A stretch of 32,073 nucleotides of DNA from Oscillospiraceae bacterium (lineage in GTDB: Bacteria > Bacillota > Clostridia > Oscillospirales > Oscillospiraceae). A program made the position numbers and the translations under genes. The notes below the pieces were generated by a model. It was not told where the DNA came from, made no database searches, and saw only the letters and a list, made by a program, of their open reading frames with translations. Positions 15,567-24,305 of the stretch are shown piece by piece (position 1 is the stretch's first letter; each line of letters begins with the position of its first letter). The stretch lies in contig JAISJC010000125.1 of assembly GCA_031261745.1 (NCBI GenBank), forward strand, positions 1-32,073. The letters run 5' to 3'.

Positions 15567-16250
15567 ATGAAAAAAGGAACACTTTACGGGGTCGGCGTCG
15601 GCCCCGGCGACCCGGAACTTTTGACGATTAAAGCGGTGCGGATTCTGCGCGAAGCCGACGCCGTAGCCGTGCCGGACACGGGGAGCGGCGACAAAGCCGC
15701 GCTTGCAATCGCGCAGTCCTACATCGCGGGCAAGGAGCTTATACTCTGCCCGTCGCCGATGTCCGGGAACCGGCGCGAAGCCGACGCGTGCTACGATGAA
15801 ACGGCGAAAATACTGGCGGAACGGCTGTCGAACGGCGATAATATTGCATTTATAACGCTCGGCGACCCGTCGGTCTACTCAACGTACTGCTACATACAAA
15901 AGCGTGTCGCGGCAATGGGTTTTGAGACGCAGACAATCCCTGGGATTACGTCGTTCTGCGCCGCCGCGGCGCGCCTCGGCGAGAGCCTTTGCGAGGGCAA
16001 GGAGCCGCTCGTAATCGTCCCCGCGTCGTCAATGAAGCCGGAGGCGTGGATCGGACTGCCGGGGAATAAAGTGCTGATGAAAGCGGGGGGCAAAATGCCC
16101 GCCCTGACGGCGGCACTCGGTCGTATCGACGCGGATATTGCCGCCGTGACGAACTGCGGTATGGAGGGCGAAAGCGTTGCGCGCGGCGCAGAGGAACTGG
16201 ACGCGTCGGCGGGATATTTTTCTGTTATTGTTGTAAAGGAGAGGCATTAA
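15567..16250 (+). CDS. cbiL: Cobalt-factor II / precorrin-2 C20-methyltransferase CbiL
   Basis: A 227-residue member of the tetrapyrrole methylase family that adds a methyl group at C20. Evidence is the N-terminal GVGVGPGDPELLTIKAVRIL, the FITLGDPSVYSTYCYI loop and IPGITSFCAAAARLGESL. The ATG at 15567 is chosen because AGGGGA (15555-15560) lies six bases upstream; the in-frame TTG at 15561 touches that site. Length is normal. Cytosolic, acting after CbiK inserts cobalt. Confidence 0.95.
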   Translation: MKKGTLYGVGVGPGDPELLTIKAVRILREADAVAVPDTGSGDKAALAIAQSYIAGKELILCPSPMSGNRREADACYDETAKILAERLSNGDNIAFITLGDPSVYSTYCYIQKRVAAMGFETQTIPGITSFCAAAARLGESLCEGKEPLVIVPASSMKPEAWIGLPGNKVLMKAGGKMPALTAALGRIDADIAAVTNCGMEGESVARGAEELDASAGYFSVIVVKERH

Positions 16251-17006
16251 ATGGTTCATTTTGTCGGAGCCGGACCCGGCGCGGAGGACTTAATTACCCT
16301 GCGCGGCGCGCGGTATATTGAAACGGCGGACGCGATTATCTACGCGGGCTCGCTCGTGAACCCCGCGCTGTTATCGCGCGCGAAGAGCGGCTGTGAGATT
16401 TTCAACAGCGCGGAAATGACGCTCGAAGAGGTGATTGCGGTTATGACCGCGCCGCAGCGCGCGGGCGCGGAGATTGTCCGCCTGCACACGGGGGATTCGA
16501 GCATTTACGGCGCGGTGCGCGAGCAAATGGAGCTTTTGGATGCGGCGGGGGTGGCATACGACGTCTGTCCGGGTGTAAGCTCCTTTTGCGGCGCGGCGGC
16601 GTCCCTGCGCTCGGAATACACGCTGCCCGGAATCAGCCAGACCGTAATCCTCACGCGTATGGAGGGGCGGACGCCCGTGCCGGAAGCCGAAGAAATTTCG
16701 TCGCTCGCGGCGCACGGTGCGACAATGGTAATTTTCCTCTCGACGGGAATGCTCGGCGAGCTGTCGCGCCGCCTGATTCTCGGCGGATACACGGAAAACA
16801 CGCCCGCCGCGATTGTATATAAGGCGACTTGGCCGGACGAAAAAATCCTGCGGACGACAGTCGGCGAAATGGCGGAGGCGGCCCGCGCGGCGGGCATTGC
16901 AAAGACCGCGCTCGTGACCGTCGGCGAATTTCTCGGCGGGATTTATGACCGCTCGAAGCTCTACGACCCCGTGTTCACGACCGAATTCAGGCGGGGCGCG
17001 GAATGA
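16251..17006 (+). CDS. cbiF: Cobalt-precorrin-4 C11-methyltransferase CbiF
   Basis: A 251-residue tetrapyrrole methylase. It has the family glycine loop (MVHFVGAGPGAEDLITLRGA), RLHTGDSSIYGAVREQM and CPGVSSFCGAAASL followed by PGISQTVILTRMEGRTPVPE, which is typical of CbiF/CobM and separates it from CbiL and CbiH. The start codon follows the cbiL stop directly, and its own stop overlaps the cbiG start (ATGA). Confidence 0.95.
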   Translation: MVHFVGAGPGAEDLITLRGARYIETADAIIYAGSLVNPALLSRAKSGCEIFNSAEMTLEEVIAVMTAPQRAGAEIVRLHTGDSSIYGAVREQMELLDAAGVAYDVCPGVSSFCGAAASLRSEYTLPGISQTVILTRMEGRTPVPEAEEISSLAAHGATMVIFLSTGMLGELSRRLILGGYTENTPAAIVYKATWPDEKILRTTVGEMAEAARAAGIAKTALVTVGEFLGGIYDRSKLYDPVFTTEFRRGAE

Positions 17007-18004
17007 AAATCGCCGCAATATCGTTTACGGAGCGCGGGCACGCCCTCGGTCGGCGGCTCGCGGAGCTGCTGCCCGAACACGAGCTTGCGCTGTTCGCGGG
17101 TCTGGGACCGCGCGGTTCCCTCGCGGAGCTTGTCGCCGAGGTCTGGGGCGGCTTTGACGCGCTCGTTTTCATCTGCGCGGCGGGGATTGCCGTGCGCGGC
17201 ATCGCGCCGCTAATTGAAAAAAAGGACCGCGACCCCGCAGTTCTCGTCGCGGACGAGGCGGGGCGGTTCGTAATCCCGCTCCTGTCGGGGCATATCGGCG
17301 GCGCGAACAGGCTCGCGGCGCGGCTCGCCGACGCGCTCGGCGCGGCGGCTGTAATCACGACAGCGACGGATATTAACGGCGTTTTCGCCGCCGACACGTG
17401 GGCGGCGGAGCATAACTGTGCAATTGCGGACACGCGCGAGATTAAGCACATCTCGGCGGCGTTACTGCGCGGGGAGAGTGTCAGTTTTCGCAGCGATTTT
17501 CCCGTCACAGGCGAGTTGCCGCAAGGTTTGACGGAGCGCGGCGACGCGGAGTGCGGCATCGTCATCTCGACACGGCGCGAACGCCGCGATTTTCCGCACA
17601 CACTGCACCTGATCCCACGGACGGCGCACCTCGGTGCGGGGTGCCGACGCGGCGCGGCGGCGCAGAGCGTAATCGCCCTCGCGCGCGCGGCGTTGGAAGA
17701 TGCGGATATCCATTCGGCGGCCGTCGCCGCCGTCGCGAGCGTTGACCTCAAATCGGACGAGCCGGCGATTTCGGAGCTGGCGCGCGCGTTTTCCGCGCCG
17801 CTCGCGTTCTATTCGGCGGCGGAGCTGGCGGCCGCCGAGGGCGAATTTTCGGAATCAGACTTCGTGAAAAGCACCGTCGGCGTCGGCAATGTATGCGAAC
17901 GCGCGGCCGTTTTATCAAGCGGCGGCGAATTGCAAGTGAAAAAAACGGCGGGGAACGGCGCGACTGTCGCCGTCGCCGTATGCGATTGGGAGGCGGTATT
18001 TTGA
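17003..18004 (+). CDS. cbiG: Cobalt-precorrin-5A hydrolase CbiG
   Basis: A 333-residue protein that opens the delta-lactone of cobalt-precorrin-5A and releases acetaldehyde, a step found only in the anaerobic pathway. Markers are the N-terminal KIAAISFTERGHALGRRLAE, FICAAGIAVRGIAPLIEKKDRDPAVLVAD split over two strands, SGHIGGANRLAARLA, and the C-terminal GCRRGAAAQSV with ASVDLKSDEPAISELA. Full length for the family. Overlaps its neighbours by four bases on both sides. Confidence 0.93.
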   Translation: MKIAAISFTERGHALGRRLAELLPEHELALFAGLGPRGSLAELVAEVWGGFDALVFICAAGIAVRGIAPLIEKKDRDPAVLVADEAGRFVIPLLSGHIGGANRLAARLADALGAAAVITTATDINGVFAADTWAAEHNCAIADTREIKHISAALLRGESVSFRSDFPVTGELPQGLTERGDAECGIVISTRRERRDFPHTLHLIPRTAHLGAGCRRGAAAQSVIALARAALEDADIHSAAVAAVASVDLKSDEPAISELARAFSAPLAFYSAAELAAAEGEFSESDFVKSTVGVGNVCERAAVLSSGGELQVKKTAGNGATVAVAVCDWEAVF

Positions 18005-19011
18005 AGCTGATATCGTGCGGAATGGACTGGCGGATGGCGAACGTCGAGGTGCGCGGGCATTTCGGGTTCGCGGACTCGCGCGTGCGAGAGTTACTCGCGG
18101 CTTTGAGCGGCGCGGACGGCGTTCTCGGATGCGTAATCCTCTCGACCTGCAACCGCTGCGAGGTGTTTTTCTCCGTCGAAAACGGAGCGGAAATCGAACC
18201 CGTCGCGCTTTTGTGCGCCGCCGCGGGGCTTGACGCCGCGCGTTTCGCGCCGTATTTTGCGGTGTTTCACGGAGCGGCGGCGTCGCGGCGGCTGTTTGAA
18301 ATCGCCTGCGGCCTGCGCTCACAAATCCTCGGTGAGGAGCAGATTTTGACGCAGCTGCGCGGCGCGATGACCGCCGCGCGGGAAACGCACGCCTCGGACG
18401 GCGCGTTGCGGACGCTGTTTCGCCTCGCTGTCACGGCGGGCAAGGAGGCGCGGACGCGCGTGCGCTTAACGGGTGTGCCGACATCCGTCGCGGAACGTGC
18501 GGTTTTGCTCGCGGGCGAACGCCTCGGTGGACTGGACGGCAAACGCGCCGTCGTCATCGGCAACGGCGAAATGGGGCGGCTGTCGGCGACGCTGCTGCGC
18601 GGGGCGGGCTGTTCCGTCACGGTGACTCTGAGGAGCTATCGCCACGGCGAAACCGTTGTGCCGCAAGGTTGCGACACCGTGAGCTATGACGAGCGCGCCG
18701 CCGCGATTGATGGTTGCGACCTGCTGTGCAGCGCGACGACAAGCCCGCACCACACGATGACGGCGGAGCAATTCGCCGCAATGGCAAAGCCGCCGCGCCT
18801 GATCCTCGACCTCGCCGTCCCGCGCGACATTGACCCCGCGGCGGCAGAGCTGCCGGGGGTGATTCTGCTCGATATGGACGGCATCTCGGACGGCGGGCGC
18901 GGCGAACACAACGCGGCGGCGTTGCGCGAAACCGAGGAGATAATCGAAAAGCACCACGGCGAATTTTACCGCTGGGCGGCTTATCGCGACAGCGTAAGGA
19001 GTAACGTATGA
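18001..19011 (+). CDS. hemA: Glutamyl-tRNA reductase HemA, short form
   Basis: A 336-residue NADPH-dependent reductase that makes glutamate-1-semialdehyde from glutamyl-tRNA, the entry to all tetrapyrroles. The start is the TTG at 18001 (overlapping the cbiG stop), seven bases after GGGAGG; an upstream in-frame ATG at 17893 lies within cbiG. Catalytic Cys50 is in LSTCNRCEVFF; LGEEQILTQLRGA and the Rossmann VVIGNGEMGRLSA are present. E. coli HemA has 418 residues; here the chain ends just after the linker helix (ETEEIIEKHHGEFYRWAAY), so the C-terminal dimerisation domain is absent. No frameshift is evident, since cbiH follows in tight overlap. Located in the B12 operon, so it probably supplies corrinoid and sirohaem precursors. 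Confidence 0.92.
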   Translation: MKLISCGMDWRMANVEVRGHFGFADSRVRELLAALSGADGVLGCVILSTCNRCEVFFSVENGAEIEPVALLCAAAGLDAARFAPYFAVFHGAAASRRLFEIACGLRSQILGEEQILTQLRGAMTAARETHASDGALRTLFRLAVTAGKEARTRVRLTGVPTSVAERAVLLAGERLGGLDGKRAVVIGNGEMGRLSATLLRGAGCSVTVTLRSYRHGETVVPQGCDTVSYDERAAAIDGCDLLCSATTSPHHTMTAEQFAAMAKPPRLILDLAVPRDIDPAAAELPGVILLDMDGISDGGRGEHNAAALRETEEIIEKHHGEFYRWAAYRDSVRSNV

Positions 19012-19739
19012 AAATATACATTGTAAGCATCGGTCCCGGCGGACCGGAGGAAATCACGCCCCGCGCGGCGCGGGCAATCCGCGATAGCGGCGCGATAGCG
19101 GGCTACGGCGTATACCTCGACCTGATTGCGCCGCTGACGGAGGGAAAATTCATCATCAGCTCGGCGATGACGCAGGAGCGCGAACGGTGCGAGGCCGCGC
19201 GCGACCGCGCGCTCACGGGCGAAACGGTTTCAGTTGTGTCCTCCGGTGACGCGGGCGTTTACGGAATGGCGGGGCTTGTTATTGAGGTCTGCCGCGACTA
19301 TCCGGAGCTTGAAATTGAGGTTATCCCCGGCGTGACCGCCGCGACGAGCGCGGCGGCGGTCCTCGGCGCGCCGCTTATGCACGACTTCGCCGTAATCAGC
19401 CTGAGCGACCTCTTAACGCCGTGGGAAACGATAGAAAAGCGCGTGCGCCTCGCCGCCGAGGCGGATTTTGTGCTGTGCATATACAATCCGGGGAGCATAA
19501 AACGCGCCGACCACCTGCGCCGCGCGTGCGCGCTTATGCTCGAATCGAAAAGCCCCGAAACACCCTGCGGCACCGTGCGTAATATCGGGCGCGAGGGCGA
19601 GGAGGCGCGAATCCTCACGCTCGCGGAGCTTGCGGAAACGAGCGTCGATATGTTTACGACGGTCGTCGTCGGCAACAGCCGAACGCGCGTAATCAACGGA
19701 AAACTCGCCACGCCGCGCGGCTACGAGGGAAAAAAGTGA
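19008..19739 (+). CDS. cbiH: Cobalt-precorrin-3 (precorrin-3B) C17-methyltransferase CbiH
   Basis: A 243-residue tetrapyrrole methylase that methylates C17 with ring contraction. Evidence: KIYIVSIGPGGPEEITPRAA, GYGVYLDLI, VVSSGDAGVYGMAGLVIEV, PGVTAATSAAAVLGAPLMHD and FAVISLSDLLTPWETIEKR, all CbiH-type signatures. The extra C-terminal ferredoxin-like domain seen in some homologues is absent. Four-base overlaps join it to hemA and the cbiJ fusion. Confidence 0.94.
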   Translation: MKIYIVSIGPGGPEEITPRAARAIRDSGAIAGYGVYLDLIAPLTEGKFIISSAMTQERERCEAARDRALTGETVSVVSSGDAGVYGMAGLVIEVCRDYPELEIEVIPGVTAATSAAAVLGAPLMHDFAVISLSDLLTPWETIEKRVRLAAEADFVLCIYNPGSIKRADHLRRACALMLESKSPETPCGTVRNIGREGEEARILTLAELAETSVDMFTTVVVGNSRTRVINGKLATPRGYEGKK

Positions 19740-20938
19740 ACCTCGCGGTGTTCTCCGGAACGAGCGACGGGCGGCGGCTCTGCGGGCATTTATCCGCCTG
19801 CGGCGTCCCCGCGACGGTCTGCGTCGCAACGGATTACGGCGGCGCGGTGATGCCGGCAATGAGCGGAATTACGGTGCGCGAGGGGCGGCTCGACAGGGAC
19901 GAAATGACGCGCTTTCTGCGTGATTTTGACACGGTCGCCGACGCGACGCACCCCTACGCCGTGCTTGTTTCCGACAATCTGCGCGCGTCTTGCGAGGAGC
20001 TTGGCATACGCTATCTGCGGCTTGTCCGCCCCGCATCCGGCGGCGGCGAGACGGTGCTTCGCGTTGAAACGACGCGCGCGGCGGCGGAGCTGTTAAACAA
20101 GCTCACGGGCAACGCGCTTCTCACGACGGGAAGCAAGGAGCTGCGCGAATTTACGGCCGTGCGCGACTATAAGACGCGCCTGTTCGCGCGGATTTTGCCG
20201 GACGCGGACGGCGTAAAAAAAGCGTCGGAGCTCGGCTTTTCGGGCAAACAATTAATCTGTATGCAGGGGCCGTTCTCGCGTGAGCTGAACGCCGCGACGC
20301 TTCGCGCCGTGAACGCCGAATATATCGTCACCAAGGACACGGGCGGCGCGGGCGGTCTGCCCGAAAAGCTTGCGGCGGCGGAGGAAACGGGCGCGCGGGT
20401 CATTCTCATCTCACGCCCGCGCGAGGAGCGCGGCTATACGCTCGCGGAGCTGGCAGAGCTGCTCACGGGTGCGGAATTCACGGAGAGGGAGAGCGTTTCA
20501 GCCCCGCCGCGGTTCCCGATGTTCGTGCAACTCGCGGGCGAGCGGTGCGTCATAATCGGCGGCGGAGCCGTCGCGTGCCGCCGCGCGGCGGTCCTGCGAA
20601 CCTACGGCGCGGCGGTCACTCTGATTGCGCCGGAAATACGCGAAAAAGCCGGCGGCGTGAGCTATATTGAGCGCGAATACCGCGAAAACGACCTCGACGG
20701 CGCGTTTCTCGCCGTCGCCGCGACAAATTCACGCGAGGTGAACGCCGCCGTCACGCGCGAGGCGCGGGAGCGCGGAATCGCGCTGTCCGTGGCGGACGCG
20801 CCGGAGGATTGCACCTTCTGGTTCCCGGCGTCCTGCGTCGGCGAAACGGTCAGCGCGGGCGTCGTGTCGCGCGGCGGGGACCACGCGGCGGCCGCCGAGG
20901 CGGCGAGAAGAATACGGGAGGTGCTTTCAAGCCTATGA
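19736..20938 (+). CDS. cbiJ: Fusion of cobalt-precorrin-6A reductase (CbiJ) and precorrin-2 dehydrogenase (SirC/CysG-N)
   Basis: A 400-residue bifunctional protein starting at a GTG that overlaps the cbiH stop. Residues about 1-245 are CbiJ (NLAVFSGTSDGRRLCGHL, DATHPYAVLVSDNL, TGSKELREF, MQGPFSRELN, VTKDTGGAGG). Residues about 257-400 are a SirC-type domain with a dinucleotide-binding CVIIGGGAVACRRAAVLRTYG, AATNSREVNAAV and CTFWFPASCV, which would oxidise precorrin-2 to sirohydrochlorin (factor II), the substrate of the cobalt chelatase. The SirC part is short and ends without the longer helical dimerisation tail of CysG/Met8. The two activities act at distant steps, so the fusion probably serves co-expression. 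Confidence 0.92.
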   Translation: MNLAVFSGTSDGRRLCGHLSACGVPATVCVATDYGGAVMPAMSGITVREGRLDRDEMTRFLRDFDTVADATHPYAVLVSDNLRASCEELGIRYLRLVRPASGGGETVLRVETTRAAAELLNKLTGNALLTTGSKELREFTAVRDYKTRLFARILPDADGVKKASELGFSGKQLICMQGPFSRELNAATLRAVNAEYIVTKDTGGAGGLPEKLAAAEETGARVILISRPREERGYTLAELAELLTGAEFTERESVSAPPRFPMFVQLAGERCVIIGGGAVACRRAAVLRTYGAAVTLIAPEIREKAGGVSYIEREYRENDLDGAFLAVAATNSREVNAAVTREARERGIALSVADAPEDCTFWFPASCVGETVSAGVVSRGGDHAAAAEAARRIREVLSSL

Positions 20939-21807
20939 GAACGATACGCGTTTTGAGCCGCGAGAGCGCGCTCGCCGTGCGTCAGGCTGAGCTTGTAATT
21001 GACGCGATACACGCGTTTGACGCGACGCTCCGAACGGAGCTGATAACGATGAAAACCACGGGCGACAAAATCCTCGACCGCACGCTCGACGAAATCGGCG
21101 GCAAGGGCGTATTCGTAAAGGAGCTGGACGCCGCGCTGCTGTCCGGCGCGGGCGACATCAGCGTCCACAGCTGCAAGGATATGCCGGTGGGAGAGAACCC
21201 CGCGCTGCCGTTCGCGGCGTTCTCCGCGCGCGAGGACGCGCGCGACGCGCTCGTTCTGCCGCAAGGGATAGCGGAGCTTGACGCGTCAAAGCCTATCGGC
21301 TGTTCCTCCGCCCGCCGCGCCGTACAGCTCAAACGCCTGTACCCCGAAATGCGCGTCGCGCCCGTGCGCGGCAATGTGCCGACGCGGCTCGGCAAGCTCG
21401 ACGGCGGAGAATATTCCGCGCTCGTACTCGCGGCGGCGGGGCTGAAACGCCTCGGACTGGACGCGCGAATCAGCAGACTTTTCACGCCGGAGGAGATGCT
21501 GCCCGCCGCGTGTCAGGGTATAATTGCGGTTCAATCGCGCGCTGGCGAGAATACGGAATACCTTAAACTGTTTCACAGCGCGGAGTCGGAGCTTTGCGCC
21601 CGCGCGGAACGCGCGTTCACGGCCGCGCTCGGCGCGGACTGCACCGCACCCGTCGCGGCCTACGCGATAAGGGACGGCGGCGGCTACAAAATCAGCGGAA
21701 TGCTCGTCGGCGCGGACGGTGAACCGCGCTTCGCAAGCGCAATTTCGGACGCGGACGGCCTGACGGCGGCCGCCGCCGCTCTGGCAAGGGGGTTTTTGAA
21801 TGAATAG
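20935..21807 (+). CDS. hemC: Hydroxymethylbilane synthase (porphobilinogen deaminase) HemC
   Basis: A 290-residue enzyme that polymerises four porphobilinogens to hydroxymethylbilane. The ATG at 20935 overlaps the previous stop; a longer frame from 20809 would lie inside cbiJ-sirC. Family segments: RVLSRESALAVRQAELV, TTGDKILDRTLDEIGGKGVFVKELD, SVHSCKDMPVGE, GCSSARRAVQLKRL and VRGNVPTRLGKLD. Cys236 in GADCTAPVAAYA is the expected attachment site of the dipyrromethane cofactor; the usual Gly-Gly before this Cys is Ala-Asp here. Overlaps the next gene by eight bases. Confidence 0.93.
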   Translation: MRTIRVLSRESALAVRQAELVIDAIHAFDATLRTELITMKTTGDKILDRTLDEIGGKGVFVKELDAALLSGAGDISVHSCKDMPVGENPALPFAAFSAREDARDALVLPQGIAELDASKPIGCSSARRAVQLKRLYPEMRVAPVRGNVPTRLGKLDGGEYSALVLAAAGLKRLGLDARISRLFTPEEMLPAACQGIIAVQSRAGENTEYLKLFHSAESELCARAERAFTAALGADCTAPVAAYAIRDGGGYKISGMLVGADGEPRFASAISDADGLTAAAAALARGFLNE

Positions 21808-23311
21808 CGGCAAGGTAATTCTCGTCGGGGCGGGTCCCGGCGACGCGGGACTGCTGACACTGCGCGGTGCGGAGGCAATAGGCGCGGCGGAGGTCGTCGT
21901 ATACGACAGGCTCGTTTCGGACGAGATTCTCGATATGCTCCCGCGCGGCGCGGAACGGATTTTCGTCGGTAAGCAGAGCGGCAATCACGCCGTCCCGCAG
22001 GACGAAATCAACAAAATCCTGCTGAAAAACGCGCTGGACGGCAAGCTCATCGTGCGACTGAAAGGCGGCGACCCGTTCCTGTTCGGGCGCGGCGGCGAGG
22101 AGTTAGAGCTGCTGCAACAGAACGGCATCGCGTTTGAGGTCGTTCCGGGCGTGACCTCGGCGTTCGCCGCGCCGGCATACGCCGGCATACCCGTGACGCA
22201 CCGCGATTTCTGCTCGTCGGTCCACGTCATTACGGGTCACGCGCGCGCGGGCGGCGAGCTGTCGATTGACTTTCCCGCGCTCGTAAAAGCGGACGGGACG
22301 CTCGTATTTCTGATGGGCGTCGCGACAATGGGCGAGATTACGGGCGGCCTGATCGCGGCGGGAATGGCGGCGGATATGCCCGCCGCGATTATTGAAAACG
22401 GCACGAGACCGAATCAGCGCGTGACGCTCGGCACGGTGTCGGGGATTTACGCTCTCGCGCGTGATCGCGGCGTAAAAAGCCCCGCGCTGCTCGTCGTCGG
22501 CCGTGTCTGCTCGCTCGGCGAAAGATTCGACTGGTTCGGAAATCTGCCGCTGAAAGGCAGGCGAATCGCTGTCACGCGCCCGCGCGACAGGGCGGGAACG
22601 CTGACGAACAGGCTTCGCGCGCTCGGCGCGGAGGTAATCGCGTATCCGTGCATTGAAACAGAGCATATCGAGCGCAACGTGCCGGCGGAGACCGCACTGC
22701 GCGATATTGCGCGGTACAAATGGCTCGCGCTCACAAGTCCGAGCGGCGTGTCGTCCCTCTGCGAACTGTTGGGCGGTCTGAACGCCGACGCGCGTCTGCT
22801 TGCGCCCGTGAAAATTGCGGCCGTCGGTTCCGCGACGTCGGACGCCCTCGCGGAAATCGGACTTCGCGCGGATTTTGTCCCCGAAAAATACAGCGCGGCC
22901 GCGCTCGCGCGCGGTCTTACGGAGCGCGTTCCGCCCGCCGGGCGCGTACTAATTTTCCGCGCCGAGGAGGGCGCGGGCGACCTGACTGAAATTCTCACGG
23001 ACGCGAAAATCCTCTACGACGATATCGCCGTTTACAGGACGAAATACATCTCCGAAAAGAGCGCGGCAATGGCGGCGGCGTTGCGCGGCAACGAGCTTGA
23101 CCTCGTGTGCTTCACGAGCGCGTCCACGGTTCGCGGCTTCGCGGAGTCGCTCGCGGCGGAGGGCGTTTCCGAAAAGGAATTTTCGCAGCTCACAGCGGCG
23201 TGTATCGGTTCCGCGACGGAGGCGGCGGCGCGCGGGCGCGGATTTAAGACAATAACGGCGAAAAACGCGTCGATTGACGAGCTTATTAACGTAATTTTGG
23301 AGGGCAAATAG
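21800..23311 (+). CDS. cobA-hemD: Fusion of uroporphyrinogen-III C-methyltransferase (CobA/SUMT) and uroporphyrinogen-III synthase (HemD)
   Basis: A 503-residue bifunctional protein. Residues 1-245 are SUMT (LVGAGPGDAGLLTLRGAEAI, VVYDRLVSDEIL, RLKGGDPFLFGRGGEE, VPGVTSAFAAPAYAGIPVTH), which methylates C2 and C7 to give precorrin-2. Residues about 250-503 are HemD (GRRIAVTRPRDRAGTLTNRL, WLALTSPSGVSSL, FTSASTVRGFAESL), which cyclises hydroxymethylbilane with ring D inversion. This fusion is widespread in Clostridia. It channels two consecutive steps and diverts uroporphyrinogen III away from haem. The start overlaps the hemC end. Confidence 0.95.
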   Translation: MNSGKVILVGAGPGDAGLLTLRGAEAIGAAEVVVYDRLVSDEILDMLPRGAERIFVGKQSGNHAVPQDEINKILLKNALDGKLIVRLKGGDPFLFGRGGEELELLQQNGIAFEVVPGVTSAFAAPAYAGIPVTHRDFCSSVHVITGHARAGGELSIDFPALVKADGTLVFLMGVATMGEITGGLIAAGMAADMPAAIIENGTRPNQRVTLGTVSGIYALARDRGVKSPALLVVGRVCSLGERFDWFGNLPLKGRRIAVTRPRDRAGTLTNRLRALGAEVIAYPCIETEHIERNVPAETALRDIARYKWLALTSPSGVSSLCELLGGLNADARLLAPVKIAAVGSATSDALAEIGLRADFVPEKYSAAALARGLTERVPPAGRVLIFRAEEGAGDLTEILTDAKILYDDIAVYRTKYISEKSAAMAAALRGNELDLVCFTSASTVRGFAESLAAEGVSEKEFSQLTAACIGSATEAAARGRGFKTITAKNASIDELINVILEGK

Positions 23312-23312
23312 T

Positions 23313-24305
23313 ATGGCAGCATTGGATTTCACGAAAAGACCGCGCCGACTGCGCGTAAACGCCGGCGTTCGCGAGCTTGCGCGCGAAACGCGAGTATCGG
23401 AAAAGAGCCTGATTTATCCGCTGTTCATCACCGAAGGCAGCGGCGTGCGGAACGAAATCGGCTCAATGCCGGGGCAGTACCACTATTCGGCCGACACGGT
23501 CGGCGAGGCCGTCGCGAGCTGTCTTGACGCGGGCGCGGACAAGTTTCTGCTGTTCGGATTGCCGGAACATAAGGACGAAACCGGCTCCGGCGCGTGGGCG
23601 GACGACGGCGCGGTTCAGAACGTGCTCCGTACCCTGCGCCGCGACTTTCCCGCCGCTCTGTTGATTTCCGACGCGTGCCTGTGCGAATACACGTCGCACG
23701 GCCATTGCGGCGTCGTGGAAAACGGCAAAATCAACAACGACAAAACGCTGGAACTGCTCACAAAAACAGCCGTTTCCCACGCGCGCGCGGGCGCGGATAT
23801 TATCGCACCGAGCGATATGATGGACTTCCGCGTCGGCGCGATTCGCGCGGGTCTGGACGGTGCGGGCTTTGAGGACGCGCTGATTCTGTCCTACGCCGTG
23901 AAATACGCCTCCGGCTTCTACGGACCGTTCCGCGAGGCGGCGAAGTCCGCGCCCGCTTTCGGCGACAGGCGCACATACCAAATGGATTACCACAACGTCC
24001 GCGAGGCGTTGCGGGAGGCGGCGTCGGACGAAGCCGAGGGCGCGGATATGCTTATGGTCAAGCCCACAATGAGCTATCTCGACGTTCTGGCGGGCGTCCG
24101 CGCGCAGACAAATCTCCCGCTCGCGGCGTATTCCGTAAGCGGCGAGTACGCGATGATTAAGACGGCGGCCGCGGCGGGGCTGATCGACGAGTACGCCGTG
24201 ATGTGTGAAACCGCGATTGGCGTTTACCGCGCAGGCGCGGATATGCTGATTTCGTATTACGCGCCGGAGCTTGCGCGGGCAATCAGAAAGGGTGATATAG
24301 GTTGA
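23313..24305 (+). CDS. hemB: Porphobilinogen synthase (delta-aminolevulinate dehydratase) HemB, zinc type
   Basis: A 330-residue enzyme that condenses two 5-aminolevulinates. Active-site Lys197 (VKYASGFYGPFREA) and Schiff-base Lys250 (MLMVKPTMSYLDVL) are present. The DACLCEYTSHGHCG stretch has the three cysteines of the zinc-dependent class. GGAGGG at 23299-23304 sets the ATG at 23313. Full length. The stop overlaps the hemL TTG start. Confidence 0.96.
   Translation: MAALDFTKRPRRLRVNAGVRELARETRVSEKSLIYPLFITEGSGVRNEIGSMPGQYHYSADTVGEAVASCLDAGADKFLLFGLPEHKDETGSGAWADDGAVQNVLRTLRRDFPAALLISDACLCEYTSHGHCGVVENGKINNDKTLELLTKTAVSHARAGADIIAPSDMMDFRVGAIRAGLDGAGFEDALILSYAVKYASGFYGPFREAAKSAPAFGDRRTYQMDYHNVREALREAASDEAEGADMLMVKPTMSYLDVLAGVRAQTNLPLAAYSVSGEYAMIKTAAAAGLIDEYAVMCETAIGVYRAGADMLISYYAPELARAIRKGDIG

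Noticed and set aside
17893-18000. Longer hemA start at the ATG at 17893
   Set aside because: It lies within cbiG and adds a non-homologous basic stretch; the TTG at 18001 has GGGAGG at correct spacing and places the catalytic cysteine at position 50 as in known HemA.
22171-22192. Short tandem repeat of about 10 bases in cobA-hemD
   Set aside because: It encodes the conserved PAYAGIPVTH loop of uroporphyrinogen methyltransferases, so it is a coding coincidence.
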